DNA from: Metaphire vulgaris
Taxonomy: Eukaryota; Annelida; Clitellata; Crassiclitellata; Megascolecidae
Length of the DNA stretch: 64,000 bases
Assembly (NCBI GenBank): GCA_018105865.1
Contig: CM030861.1
Coordinates: 4,755,684 to 4,819,683 of the forward strand
Direction: 5' to 3'
The notes beneath the pieces were generated by a model. The model was not told where the DNA came from, searched no databases, and was given only the letters and a program-made list of their open reading frames with translations. A program made the position numbers and the translations under genes. Of the stretch, positions 45,726-57,467 are shown one piece after another (within the stretch, counting starts at the first letter, position 1; the number at the start of each line of letters is the position of its first letter).

Positions 45726-48700
45726 CCTACATGATAGGATGTCTTTTCAAAATTAATTAGGGCAACAGAGAAATAGAACACTTGATTACGAATTGATTAA
45801 GATTTAAATGTCAACTTGGTTTTACACACTAATTAGTAAATCAATAAAATACAAAAGCAGATCATTCGTAGAATATATCTCAAGTTTTTGTAACTTCACC
45901 GGTATGGCAAATGGCAACTTTTGTTGTGGAAGGCAGAAATTAACTCATCTGATTCTTATCCTCATTAACAATCAAATGCACAGAAAGAAAAAAACACAAG
46001 TCTCTAACAAAATTAAAATCATTTGTGGGCACATTGATGCTAATGGAGAGAGGAAATGGAACAGCCTATGGCTATTCCAAATAAATGGAGATTTCGAGGT
46101 ACAACAGCTCATCCTGAAAAACAACAAATTTAGCATTCCTCATTGCAATACTATATATCAAAAGTATATCCATACTACTGTGATTTCATATCCACTAGTT
46201 GTTAAATCCTAATACCACTAAACTGACAAAATTAGCAATATATTCTACATAATTTTATTTGTAAGCCTACTAAATCATCCTGAATCCTACAAAAGTAAAT
46301 ATTACAAATTTTACCACAAACCCATCTCCCGAAATCATGCTTTGCAGCTAGAAAACGTCTGTCATAATTATTGCTAAAATTCTTAAAATTAAGGAAGACT
46401 ATCAATGTCCTCTTCAATATTTACTAATATAGCAACTGTAAATATTTTCCATAAATGAGATATCTTGAATTTGTAATACTGCAAATCGAGGATACTTTAT
46501 AAATCTGTTGAGATATTATTTTATAATTTATTTCTTTAAAAAAGTGAATCTAAACAAAATGAATTATCAGGTGTTCCTTATAACACATGAAGGAACAACA
46601 GAGTATAGCATAAGCATCATGCTTAATTAATAATAATTAATGTAATCTAAATGAATCGTACTAAGGAAAAACTACTCATTACATCTTTCACAAGCAAAGA
46701 TTTTAAATTACAAACTGTGTGATATTAAAACCTGAAATCAGCAAGTACAAGTTATTGAAAGAATATATATTGAAGCCTCAGACAAGTTGGTGAATTCTGT
46801 CCGATCATTTACACCTGAATCTATCAGAAACAATTCACAATAATTCAGTGAAAAATTCACCATGTGAACCAATACAGAAGAACTCATTCAGAAAGAAATA
46901 CAGTGTATATGTAGATGGGCATCTGACAGACACAAGAAACATATAAATAACCAAAATAAGAACAATGAAATCAAAACGAGGAAGAATAACTACCGCTCTA
47001 GTTAAAAATCTACTGATAACATACCTCAGCTTTATTTGTCCTCATCACACATATCAGAATTTCAAAGGAATCAATAACAGCAAATGCACAAAAAGAACAG
47101 GATGGTCACGATTCCTTATGACAAGAACAGCAATTTTATATCTAACAATTTACTATGACTGGTGAAATATTGTACTTTCCAGGAATAAAAGACCCAAGAA
47201 ATACACAAATTTAGCAAAGAAACAATCATAAATAAAAAATAAAAACAGTCATTGCAGCTACTACTGGTACTTAAAATGCTAAATGAGAAGATATTAGCTT
47301 ATACAGCCTTAACTACCAAACTACTTAATAATGCAAAGAATTTATCAAGGTTCTATAATAAATGTCTTACTAAACAAAAAAACTCAAAACTAAATAATCT
47401 AAAACAAGAAAATACATATCACTATTATAAATAAAATGGTCTCCATTCAATTCTTGTCATAGAGCGGAAATGCATTCAGCACATTCAAAACCAATCAAAA
47501 TGAACATTCAACAGACAAGGAAAACAAGGAATTCAGGTGGACCACGAATAGCATACTGATATGCCTGATTCTGAATTTCAGCAAAGAAATTATGTCGAAA
47601 TTTGATAAAGGCTGTTATCGAAACCAATCGTTTTCCAAAATTACCAACTGAATTCAACACAAAGATCCCAACGTCCGAGCACGGACATTTGACCAGAATG
47701 TGAATTTTTTTATATCTAAGTACACAAAATTCTAATTTGTCAGCAAAAAATCAGGTTAACAGAATTACCCAATAGACTGAGCAAAAGTCCTTCCTGCAAT
47801 AGAAACTTGGATGACAGTGGTAACGACCAAACAATCCCACTGAAAGTTTTAAAGCAAATCATCCTTGAATAAAATCAGTAACCACTGACAACAATCAATT
47901 GTGAAAATAAAAAGCGTCACTTAATCATAAATAAATCAACGACTACTTATATGTCAAAATGTAACTGCTGATGTAAAATTATGCAAACAATGTTTATGAA
48001 AATCACAACAAAATGATGAGCAGTTGATCTTCACTATGGCAGAAAAAAGCCAAAACATTTCTAAATTTCTCATACGTGCTTCAAATAAATAGTTATTTAA
48101 AGTGAAATAATCTTTTTAACAGCATACCTAATTTTGACTTGTCTGTACTCAAATATGGTTTCAAAGTCACACAGATCATCAACTAAACACACATAAGGTA
48201 AAATTGTTTTCAAGTCAGAATGCAGCTAAAATAAGCAAAATTTTAAAAATAAACAATGCTAAACTACCATACACTACAGCAAGTCAAGAGAAAGCATCAC
48301 CCATAAGCACTAATTACTTTACTATCTTAAATCCTAAAGATCAGAGACAGAAAAAGCATTAAACATCAAATGAAAAGAGGTAATGGTTAAATTAAAATGA
48401 AGATCTATCTCCTGAATAAAAATTAATTAACTACGAAGAGGAACATCAAAGAGGCCCACACTACCTGCTCCTTTGTTTTTTCACATTGATTTAATTCTGC
48501 CATAGATAAAATATTTCTGCATAAATTTTCTTATACACAAGCCATGTACATCTTTGAAACAATTTGCTTGTATTCATATATGTAAGTTTTAGCACTTAAA
48601 TTTTGACACAAATTACAACTAAAAAGATAGGTCAATCATGTAAAAATATTGCTATTTTTTCACTTTTCTTACCTAGAAATTTTAAGCAAATTTTACAACT

Positions 48701-48990
48701 GGTGCTAATTTATTGTGCTAACTGGTGCTAATAAATGGTGCTAATCAGCTGCTGTGGAGAATCTGACAGTAAAGCCATTATATATTAACAAGAAAATGTC
48801 CAAAAGTAATAAAATACAAAACATCAGGGTTCCACAGACAAATGTTAAGTAATTAAAATGTTAAGTAATTAAAATGTCCATGAGACAAAAGGGCATTCTT
48901 GTCTTATGAATTCATTATTGGCTCAAAATGGAAATTCTTTGAATTTATAATCACAGACAAAGCATTCAGCACAGACCTCTCTGTCTAAGA
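45726..48990. other. AT-rich, gene-free region
   Basis: The longest open frame (45808-46212, 134 codons) shows no recognised domain, and its composition follows the AT-rich background. I see no exon with clear homology. Confidence 0.5.
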
Positions 48991-49354
48991 CAGTGGTGTC
49001 AAACTCATTTCATATAGCGGGCCACATAAAGGTCTTTGTGTTTTCGTGGGTCGGATTTGTACATAACATTAATACGAACTACAGTACAGTAGGCCCATTA
49101 CACAAAACAGTATATAAAGGCATGCTCAAGAATGGTTTTAAACAATTTTATTTCATTTCCATTATAAATATGAAAAAATGCGAATTTCATACATGTAATT
49201 TATGATTTTCATATATGCACTTTTTGAACACTTGCTAAATAAAGTAACTTTGCTTAAACATAAAGTTTTTTGTATTCAGCCACATACACGTGGCCTGGAT
49301 GAAAAGCTTTCACGGGCCATATCCAGCCTGCGGGCCATATGTTTGACACCAATG
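48991..49354. mobile_element. hAT-like element, CAGTGGTGTCAAACTC type (364 bp)
   Basis: Left end CAGTGGTGTCAAACTCATTT with AGCGGGCCACATA; right end GCGGGCCATATGTTTGACACC-AATG. A widespread hAT-type terminus in animals. The TSD is not clear. Confidence 0.75.
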
Positions 49355-51495
49355 GTCAAGTGGTCAATTTCAATCCATCTATTGCACCAACAATAACAAT
49401 AAAAAGTACAAACTGTCCCTCAACTCATAAATTATAAAATTTCATTTCAAAGACAATTTGTCACAGCTGATGACCATCCTGTTTGTCATATTTACCATAG
49501 TCCTTTCTCTGATGCCATTTCATTAAAGTGTAAAGAAATCATACAGCACTCTTTTTGACAACCTAGACAATAGCTTCTCTGAATTTTCTGTTATTTTACT
49601 GTCTCATAAGTATAAAAAAGTACTGATTCAAAAAGCCTGAGTAGAAAGTAAGGATGAAAAGAAGATGAACGTGTTGAATAGATTTCACCCTTAACTTAAA
49701 CAAATACAATTTAAAATGTCTGATCTTTCGAAACTATGGTCAATATTTGGATGTCATGAAACAGCAATGCATAAACAACTCGTGCATGACGAACCATTTC
49801 CAAATTTAATTCTCTGAAGTGACTCTTAGAGTTGTGTCCAGTTTTATTCTGATAATAGTTCATCAATAAAAAGAGAAGTTTAAAATTGTACAACACACAT
49901 GTTCAAAGATAATCAGCGGTGAACATGGAATAAGAATATTTATTACTTAAATTTTATTCAGTTACCTAATATATCCAACTAGATTCTCGACAAGAGAAAG
50001 TTACCAGAACTTCTACTATCAAGCTAAAAATAATTACATGTACAGAACATATTTTGTCACACCAATTAATATCTAAGAACAGAGATTCCATCATTAATTA
50101 CTTTTTAAAGCAACAAACGCTGCATCCTAAAAACCTCGTACATTTTGAAATTTTCAAGCTTTCAGAAATGGCAATTCCAGATTCCTAATTATTTGCTCAA
50201 TACTTCAGATCAGAGCTCTTGTAGCCACAGTTGCTGTAATTCAAATGATGTCCATCATAATTACTATAAGCACAGTATATAGGCAACTGGATATCTGGAT
50301 ATGCAAAACTGCAGATAAAGCATTGGAATTAATAAGAAATATTTCATGAATCCACTGTCAAGCTTTAGAACAAGTTCTAATTAAATATTGTCTATACAGA
50401 AAGTTCAAGGAAACCAGCATACCTCAGAGAATGACTAATGACAAAACTTACTTATTTAATAGCCAAATTTTTTGCCTCTTTCAAGTTCCATTGTTAACTA
50501 ACAACATCATTTGCAGCAAAATAAAAAAATGCATATAAATAGCATTTCAATACCTTTAAGCAATTAGAAAAGTTGCAAACACAAGCCAACTCTACAAAAT
50601 TCTGACAGTACATCACCTTCACAAAGTACAACTTAAATAACAGTTAAAATTGCCGTAAAATATATAGAAACTGCATAAAAGTAAAAACTATTTAACTACT
50701 CTTTTGACAACAAAGTTTTAAAAAATGTCATAACGGGTATTCTAATGCTTTCAACATCATCAAAAGCTTTACCCATTGTACCTTCATATAAAACAGAAAA
50801 GGCTTCACTTTATGACACACCATCGTTCCTTCTTCTTGTTACAGATAGAGTTTCGATCAAATAAATCAACAGAGCCATCAACGCAACTCATTAAGTATTC
50901 TCTTATAAAGTATTTACAGACCAAAGAGGTCAAAATCACTACTCCAGAAAGAACTGACAGATGTCGATAGCATGTTGTAAGATTATGCACCAAGACAATA
51001 ACATAAAGTAATAAAACAGAATTTCTCATATGTCACTAAGACAGTCAAATTCAGTTATCTTCATTGTAAATAGAAATGGTACTACAATGCATCTAAACAT
51101 CATCAAATTAAATCATTCGCTACTGTATTATACTTGAAATGCATGATTAATTGAAAGGAAATAACAAATTAAAAATTGACAGAAAAACTTCTAGATATTT
51201 TCTACTACAAAGACTAGACTATGCTACAACAATCCTCCAAGAAATAAACCAGTAAAATCTATCAAGTGATAGCTACTATTGGCTGAATATATATTTAGAA
51301 GCATTGTCATACTTCAGCTCTCTAAAAGCAAGCAGCCAATGGAAAGTTTTCTAATATCAAATTGTAAATGACTTAACTAACTGATGGCAAATATTGCCAA
51401 TGCCATTGTTCACTTGTTCAATAAAATCTTTGTTCCTCAAACCATGATATTATCACGTTTTGGACACTTTCACACAGCGAAAAAGATGATGACCA
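49355..51495. other. AT-rich gene-free stretch downstream of the KLHL gene
   Basis: Would include the KLHL 3' UTR near 51495. No further coding signal recognised. Confidence 0.5.
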
Positions 51496-53139
51496 TTAGC
51501 GCCGTTCACTCATAATCTTTTTGGCAATTTTCTCGTCAGAGAAATTTATGTTAATCAGAATACCAAAAGTGGACGATAGAGAAGTCCGACTGGGAGCTTT
51601 GGCATACGTTTCCCACACATTAGTGCTCACATCGTACCTCCAGATGTCATCCTCTGTAGCTTGATGGTGCTCTCTGCCCAATGACAGAATGCCATCTTGA
51701 AAGGCAATGAAATGGCCAACTGATCTTCCTGCCAGAGTCACACTCAACATCGTCCATTGATCCGCATCTAAAGAGTAGCACTCAATCGATATCTGAGTTT
51801 GCTGGTGAAATGAATGCGAACCGATGCCACCGAGGACGTAAATACTGTTGCCAAGCACAGCCATCTCATGCAAGCGTCGGGCACAGTTCATCGGCGCACG
51901 GTATGAGTATGTATTTGTTGCAGGGTCATAAACAAGAATGTCTGTGGTTACGACTCGACTTGGTTCCGTAATTCCGCCGCTGATGAATATCAATCCTTTT
52001 GCGAGGACGGCTGCGTGCGAGTGGGTCCTTTGAGGAAGAGAACCGAGTATTGACCACAAGTTGCTTCCCACATCGTAGCTTTCGACTGAATTTAGGATAG
52101 TATTTCCACACGCACCTTGAGGAATATCAACACATCCGCCAAAACTATACAGACGACGACCACAGGCAACGAGAGCAGGGTCGATCCTTGGCTGACGACC
52201 CGAGCTCAACATGGTCAGAGTCAGATGACGTGGGTCAAAGCGCAGTAGACTGCTTATGAGAGTACCGCCTCCACTATCGATCACACGGCATATGTAAATG
52301 TAATCGTCGATTGACGCTATCCGACAGTCTCGACAGCCGTTGGTGTCCGAAATCAGTTGATGAAAGCGAAGATTCTTGTGATCATACGCAACAATCTCAA
52401 ACGGCCTCAGCGAAGATCCCTGATGAATGAGTACAAGAGATTGCTCACAGGTCCGTATGCGAGCGGCATCAATAATCCGTGGATGACCTGCCGTGGACTC
52501 GGCGTGATACTGCAGTCCTGCTTGTAGACAGCCAACAAAGCTTGGGCATTTTGCAATAAGCGGGTGCTGCAAGAGAGCCTGAAGTTGAGCCTTTGACATA
52601 AGTGCAAATCGTACACACTTAATAATCTGGGGCAAAAATTCTACTCGTGTTTCGTCGTGGTTCACCCACCGCATCATTATGTCAAGAAGCGTGGCTTCTG
52701 ACCTTACCTTCAAACAATCGTTTGACATATACGTAACTAAATGGGCAGACGTCAAGGACAGAAATGCGCTGCTGAGGCTGAAGTCTTCAAATTCAGTGAG
52801 TAACTTTTCTGTGTAGAAATCAGTCACACGATTTAGCGAATACGTATCGGCAATTTGGACAAGACTTTCAGCATTCATAAATGTTAACAGAGAAATGATG
52901 TAGTCACTGCACAGGTCAAGCGCAGTTTGTATCTGCAGATGGTTGGCTGCATTCAGAACATCAATAAGGCATTCCAAATCCAAATCCATTCTGCCACTGT
53001 AGATGAAGTCAACAATCATCTCAAGAGAAGCAGCAGTGATGCCTCGCAGGTCGACGCTGTCCTCTTTGCTTTCCTTCATATACCCTCGAAGCATTGCACG
53101 GAAATATTCACTAGAAGCAGCCAATAACACCTTGTGCAC
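51496..53139 (-). CDS. KLHL-type gene, large second coding exon
   Basis: Open for 547 codons. It begins GTG CAC AAG (Val-His-Lys) after the acceptor ATATTTTAG, so the GTG is an internal valine codon and not a start. It ends at TAA 51496-51498. One exon carries most of the BTB plus all of BACK and Kelch, a common architecture in this family. The intron is 663 bp (53140-53802) and contains a short repeat copy at 53403-53681. Confidence 0.94.
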   Translation of the reverse strand: MHKVLLAASSEYFRAMLRGYMKESKEDSVDLRGITAASLEMIVDFIYSGRMDLDLECLIDVLNAANHLQIQTALDLCSDYIISLLTFMNAESLVQIADTYSLNRVTDFYTEKLLTEFEDFSLSSAFLSLTSAHLVTYMSNDCLKVRSEATLLDIMMRWVNHDETRVEFLPQIIKCVRFALMSKAQLQALLQHPLIAKCPSFVGCLQAGLQYHAESTAGHPRIIDAARIRTCEQSLVLIHQGSSLRPFEIVAYDHKNLRFHQLISDTNGCRDCRIASIDDYIYICRVIDSGGGTLISSLLRFDPRHLTLTMLSSGRQPRIDPALVACGRRLYSFGGCVDIPQGACGNTILNSVESYDVGSNLWSILGSLPQRTHSHAAVLAKGLIFISGGITEPSRVVTTDILVYDPATNTYSYRAPMNCARRLHEMAVLGNSIYVLGGIGSHSFHQQTQISIECYSLDADQWTMLSVTLAGRSVGHFIAFQDGILSLGREHHQATEDDIWRYDVSTNVWETYAKAPSRTSLSSTFGILININFSDEKIAKKIMSERR

Positions 53140-53967
53140 CTAAAATATCCAGACCAACTCAAAAGGTTAAATAAATGCAATAAAACCAAAGACAAAACTG
53201 CCATCACCAACATTTTCCAGTGCAAGTATCTTTTTAAAAAACAAGGAATCAAATGAATTCTGGGATTTATGACTATGGTTTTAAATATATTTCACAAAAG
53301 AAGTAAAATTACTGAATTGCAACAAAATTTCACAATTTTTGAAATTAGTTATTTTAAGCAATCATAAATGATCCCAGAAGTGTTATACTTACATACACAC
53401 AAAGCTTTTTCAGCGGGAACGCACAGGATGGCATTCCCACACCTTTTTGCCAGTTTTGTTTAAGTCAATATGCAATAATGTGTGTTTTACTTACAATCAG
53501 TTCTTTTTTTCAGTGAGAACGCATGGGAATAGTGTAAATTAGTTTTTAAAAACGAGCTACATTGTATATAAATATTCCATCTAGGCACTGCTATTCTACT
53601 AATATCTATGGCATGCTTCTTATGACAAAACAGATGTAAAATGAGTTCCCAAACCTTTTTTCCTAGAAAAAGCACTGCATTATACATACATAATGTAATA
53701 CATACATATATGTATATATACAGCTATTATACACATGTAAAAGTAAAAATCTGTTGTTCACTATCCTTCAAAAACCAAACCATAAGTAGCCGAACCACTT
53801 ACCCTAATAGACTTGCCATCGGCAGTTATTGTGAAGTCACATAACTCGTCACTCTGCTGAAGATACCTTAGATTACTTATCACTTTGTCACCATAAGACT
53901 TTGCTTCCAGCTTTGCTACCGGTGGTAACCCACGTTTACCGGTATTGTATGAATTTGACGTAGCCAT
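51496..53967 (-). CDS. BTB-BACK-Kelch (KLHL-type) protein, 2 coding exons
   Basis: The exons are 53803-53967 (55 codons) and 51496-53139 (547 codons plus stop), giving 602 residues, the normal size of a Kelch-like protein. The BTB domain spans about residues 35-145: ELCDFTITADGKSIRV at the exon join, then HKVLLAASSEYFRAML. YMKES (75-79) supplies the hydrophobic-X-Glu motif that contacts CUL3. The BACK domain covers about 150-255 (NRVTDFYTEKLL, LKVRSEATLLDIMMRWV). Kelch blades occupy about 280-590, with glycine signatures at FGG 388-390, ISGG 441-444 and LGG 491-493; the following blade has LGRE in place of the Gly-Gly pair. By family, it would recruit substrates to a CUL3-RING ubiquitin ligase; the substrate is unknown. 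Blade wording (ISGGIT, IYVLGG) recalls the KLHL9/13/26/36 group, but I do not assign an orthologue. Confidence 0.93.
53403..53681 (+). mobile_element. Short derivative of the 10318-11920 repeat, in the KLHL intron
   Basis: Segments matching both halves of the long copy lie next to each other: AACGCATGGGAATAGTGTAA and CTATGGCATGCTT (10.45-10.56 kb) then AAATGAGTTCCCAAACC and TAGAAAAAGCACTG (11.88-11.92 kb). The middle (the unknown ORF) is absent. Confidence 0.55.
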
Positions 53968-53990
53968 GGGTATGGAAAATAGCCAGATTG
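53803..53990 (-). CDS. KLHL-type gene, first coding exon
   Basis: ATG at 53967 in the context TACCCATGG; it encodes MATSNSYNTGKRGLPPVAKL up to GKSIR at 53803. The donor AGG|GTAAGT is strong. A good acceptor (TTCTGTTCTTTAG) ends at 53991, so the exon probably starts at 53990 with a short 5' UTR, and a noncoding 5' exon lies further upstream, possibly in the GC-richer stretch near 56150-56350 (inference). Confidence 0.85.
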
Positions 53991-54280
53991 CTAAAGAACA
54001 GAATCAAAGAAACTGAGTTAAATGCAAAATTTAGCATCCCACTGTTATCACTATCCTATAAATGCATGACAATGTTAAGTCTTCTAAACCAAGGGAGCCT
54101 AGTTATTATGAAAATCAAATGAAATATTACCAGCTATTGCAGCTAGGGAGATCAAATGTCCCTGTGATGGGTAATGTCCCAGTTAAGTTAGATTCTTCAC
54201 AAAGAATGGTATCAACAGTTAAACTTAAACTTAGCATGATTTAAAGTGGCGTAGAAGGCATTACTGCCTGTGTGAAAGCC

Positions 54281-54361
54281 ACTAGGGGCACTAACGGGGC
54301 TTGAACCCGCTCCGTCAGCCTGACGCTCCAGCACGTAACCCACTCTGCCATTTTCCGCCCC
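54281..54361 (-). repeat. tRNA-derived SINE-like / Ser- or Leu-type tRNA pseudogene
   Basis: Minus strand: A-box-like TGGCAGAGTGGGTTA, B-box GGGTTCAAGCCCC, ends GGGGGC and GCCCC partly complementary. Spacing is tRNA-like, but the acceptor stem does not pair fully. Confidence 0.5.
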
Positions 54362-54545
54362 CAGTTCCAGAAGTATTCTTGGTGATACAGTACATTTGCT
54401 ATCATAGACATTGCTAGCAGAGCTTTACACAACTGAAGACCTATAATAAGCTGCAAGTAATGTAAGGAGTCATTTTGGTTGGGCCATTTTGTCATATACC
54501 AGGATTCCAAAATAGCTAAAAATGCTGTTTAACCCCTTTACCACA

Positions 54546-54781
54546 AAGAAGTCCATGGGTTGGGTTAACCCATGGGTTGGGTTGGATTGGGTTAGACTTT
54601 TCCATATTAATAGTGGGTTGGGTTGGGTTGAGTCAGAAAATAAGTCATGGTTTAAGAAACTCTAATGTATTACAGTGGGTTGGGTTAAGTAAACCTATTA
54701 TCGGCATGGGTAGGGTTGGGTTGGAGATTTGATGGATTGGGTTGGATTGGGTTCTAAAAAATGGACCCATGGACACCTCTG
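54546..54781 (-). mobile_element. CCCAACCCAATCC-rich element, reverse copy
   Basis: TGGGTTGGGTTGGATTGGG body ending ATGGACCCATGGACACCTCTG, the inverse of the 19053 start. Confidence 0.75.
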
Positions 54782-56734
54782 CTTTGCTGTGCATTTAGCT
54801 GTAACTCAATGTAAAATGAACTGATATATTCGGGGTCCCCATTAAAGAGGTCAATAAAAATTATATTTAAACTCAGAGCTTGTAAACTGATCATCTGTTG
54901 TTTGCTACTATCAAAGAGAAAAACAAGGTTCAAATAATAAAAAATTGGCTTTTAACTCTCTCGCTTTCTTACTGCTTCCAGCTGCAACCAGTAACTTTGG
55001 GAGTGATCTGACCTCTCTGTAGAAACACTAATAATAACAACCAAGAAGGTATTTTGTCCTAATTCTAAATCACAGGAACAAAAGTCTACACACTGACAAA
55101 TCAGAAAAACTTGCAAAATTTCAAGACTGAAATCTTAAGCAGTTTTTGAAATACTGCTTCTTGATTTTACCCTGGGTGGAGCTGTTATTGGCCTTGTGTG
55201 ACAAGTTCTACATTAATTTCCCGATTTCAGATCTCTATAACTTTAGTAAAGTTACATATGGGGAATTCAATTTATCTATAATTACTCATTAGTATCAATA
55301 GCAGTATAAAAGCAGCAAAAGACAAAAGATGTCTTTGCTGAAAACTTGAAAAGTCACAAAATCTTTGGGCTAAAAACATGGAGCTTGCATTTCAAAAAAT
55401 ACTGAGAAAGTAAGCTGACATTTGGTTATATCTTCTTCTGGATGCTTAGAAAACATTTTCTAAAAATGTCCGAAATTCTTGAGAAGGGGCTGAAACTATG
55501 AAGACATTTTGTTGAACTAACAAGGAATGACTCAATTTTATAATTATAAATGCCTTTGATAGTACTTTATTGACAATCTTTGAAAACAATTTATTAAACT
55601 ACTCTGTCAGGCCAGAATATCATTATTAAAATACAAGCTCGTGCAATTTCTGAAAACCTGATGAAAAGTGGAATGCTCAGCAGGCATTGTGCTAACATTC
55701 AGGAGGCTCATGTCCACAAAGATTTTGAGAGGATATTTTTGCCTTATTTTAATCTGGTATGTCGGAGCAAGGAACATGTAAATTCTATCTGTATTCACAT
55801 TAAGAAGCCAAGCAATGCCATTCAGCTTTTGGGTCTCGATCGTAACTTAAACAATGCTGAGTTCGGTCGGTATCGGCTTTGCATGCCTGACACTGTCGAC
55901 ACCTCACTTCGTTAAACGCCTGAGATTCAGCAACTACCGTTGTACCACTTTTAAAAGCGCTATACAAATACACGCGATTCTACTCGCTACACTTCAATTA
56001 GGCAAGGGAGTTTCACACTGTCTCTACACGCGCCGTAGATTTTATAAGCCCATAAAATCCAACCTAAGCAAAATGATCGTCAAAATTCAGAGACAACGAA
56101 TCTCCCACGCCACTGCTCTATAGGTCGCCTTCGTCTCCTGCGAATCGTCGATATCGATCGATTTTCAGGGACTGTTACGCGCAAATTAACCGACAGTTGC
56201 CGTGTAAACGACGGGAAATTCTCGCATCCGTTCAAACGGCGCCTAGCCCTCCGTCTACGTCGCCTCCGCCGCCGAGAGAGAGACTGTCTAGACGAAACAG
56301 AGTCAAACGTAGTCGACGTAACGTAACGTAGACTGGGTCAGTTGAATCGGGTCGAAGGTTATGACCGCAGCTGCTGTTGATGTCTTGAGTCTTATACAAA
56401 CTAGTAGACGCTAAGATTTCAATAGGTAGGAAAACAGATAAAATTCTGTCTAAGATCTGCTATGCGCTTCAAAAACTTAATTCTAGCGTAGTAGTGGAAA
56501 ACTGAGCTTCGATAACAGCTTATAGACAAAAGGAAACTGCGGAGTAAATTTTAACATATGGAATGGGTTGATGTTAAAAACCCCGTAGAATGTACGGATA
56601 AAAACATAAACAATAAGATGAAAGAATCCGACAGGTAAGCTTAATTGAACAACAAAAGTGCATGTTAGTAGGGATGTAGCTTTTGAGAACCAATCAATAG
56701 CAACACTCGGTTTTAAATTTATTCATTTCTGACC
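54782..56734. other. Gene-free stretch including a GC-richer segment
   Basis: 56150-56350 is GC- and CpG-richer (CGCCTCCGCCGCCGAGAG) and is a candidate promoter/noncoding exon for the KLHL gene. About 55661-55915 is open on the plus strand (HKDFERIFLPYFNLVCRS, then NAIQLLGLDRNLNN) without a recognised family; it runs into a retroelement tail (AAAAGCGCTATACAAATAC, about 55951-55970), so it may be a LINE piece. Confidence 0.4.
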
Positions 56735-56926
56735 CAGTGGCGTCGCAAGGAATTTTGGGTTGGGGGGGGGGGGAAGGGGCTGGCGTGTCAGATTCCTTAC
56801 CTTCCACCCAACCCCCAACCCACAAAATTTTTTCTCACCGGATTGCGCGAATCTCATGATAGGTGGTCTGGGGTCAGGTTGGGGATAGTTGCCCCCATTT
56901 GCCCCTCCCCCATGGCGACGCTAATG
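56735..56926. mobile_element. hAT-like MITE, older copy (192 bp)
   Basis: Ends CAGTGGCGTCGCAAGG and CCATGGCGACGCTAATG; flanks TTCTGACC and CTCTGACC (7/8). Confidence 0.8.
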
Positions 56927-57040
56927 CTCTGACCACCTCGTATTGGCTTGTCAGAGTTATTCTTGATATGGGAGTCTGGGGCCTGTTAGCGATAGCCGCG
57001 ACGGTACCTTTAAAGTATGGGATACAGTGTAGGTCGATAT

Positions 57041-57220
57041 CAGGGACGTAGCCAGGCATGGGCAGGATTTTAGGTTTGGAGGGGCTGAAGCCCAAAATTC
57101 ACTCCCCTTTCTTCCTTTTGAGCTCGCAACGCCATTTGGGCTTGAATTCATTTTTGGGAGCTAGCTTCAGGCTGGGGGGGGAGACTTGAGCCCCCAATCC
57201 CATTCCTAGCTACGTCCCTG
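57041..57220. mobile_element. hAT-like MITE (180 bp)
   Basis: TIRs CAGGGACGTAGCCAGG and CCTAGCTACGTCCCTG; flanks GTCGATAT and GTCGGTAT (7/8). Confidence 0.9.
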
Positions 57221-57231
57221 GTCGGTATATA

Positions 57232-57467
57232 CAGAACCGTAACTAGGGTTTTCGGCCCCCGGGGCAAGATGTATATTTTGCGCCCCTAAATTTCGGTGAT
57301 GACTTTTTTAGTCGTCACAAAGTTTAGTTATCGATTTTTCGGGCTGGTGGCCTTTTTTTAGTTGTCACAAAATCAAAAAAGACATTTTTTTCTTTTTCAC
57401 ACCCGAAATGCGCCCCCCCCACCGGGCGGCGCCCGGGGCGGCTTGCTCCCCTCTAGCTACGGCTCTG
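57232..57467. mobile_element. hAT-like MITE, CAGAACCGTAACTAGGG copy (236 bp)
   Basis: Ends CAGAACCGTAACTAGGG and CTAGCTACGGCTCTG; direct repeat TCGGTATA/TCGGTATT. It sits only 11 bp from the previous MITE. Relative of 11258-11535. Confidence 0.85.

Noticed and set aside
45808..46212. A 134-codon open frame in AT-rich DNA
   Set aside because: Composition follows the background (Ile/Asn/Lys-rich) and no motif could be recognised.
51496..53139. Treating the codon at 53139 as the start of the KLHL protein
   Set aside because: The codon is GTG preceded by a consensus acceptor; the true start is in the upstream exon and the BTB domain would otherwise be cut.
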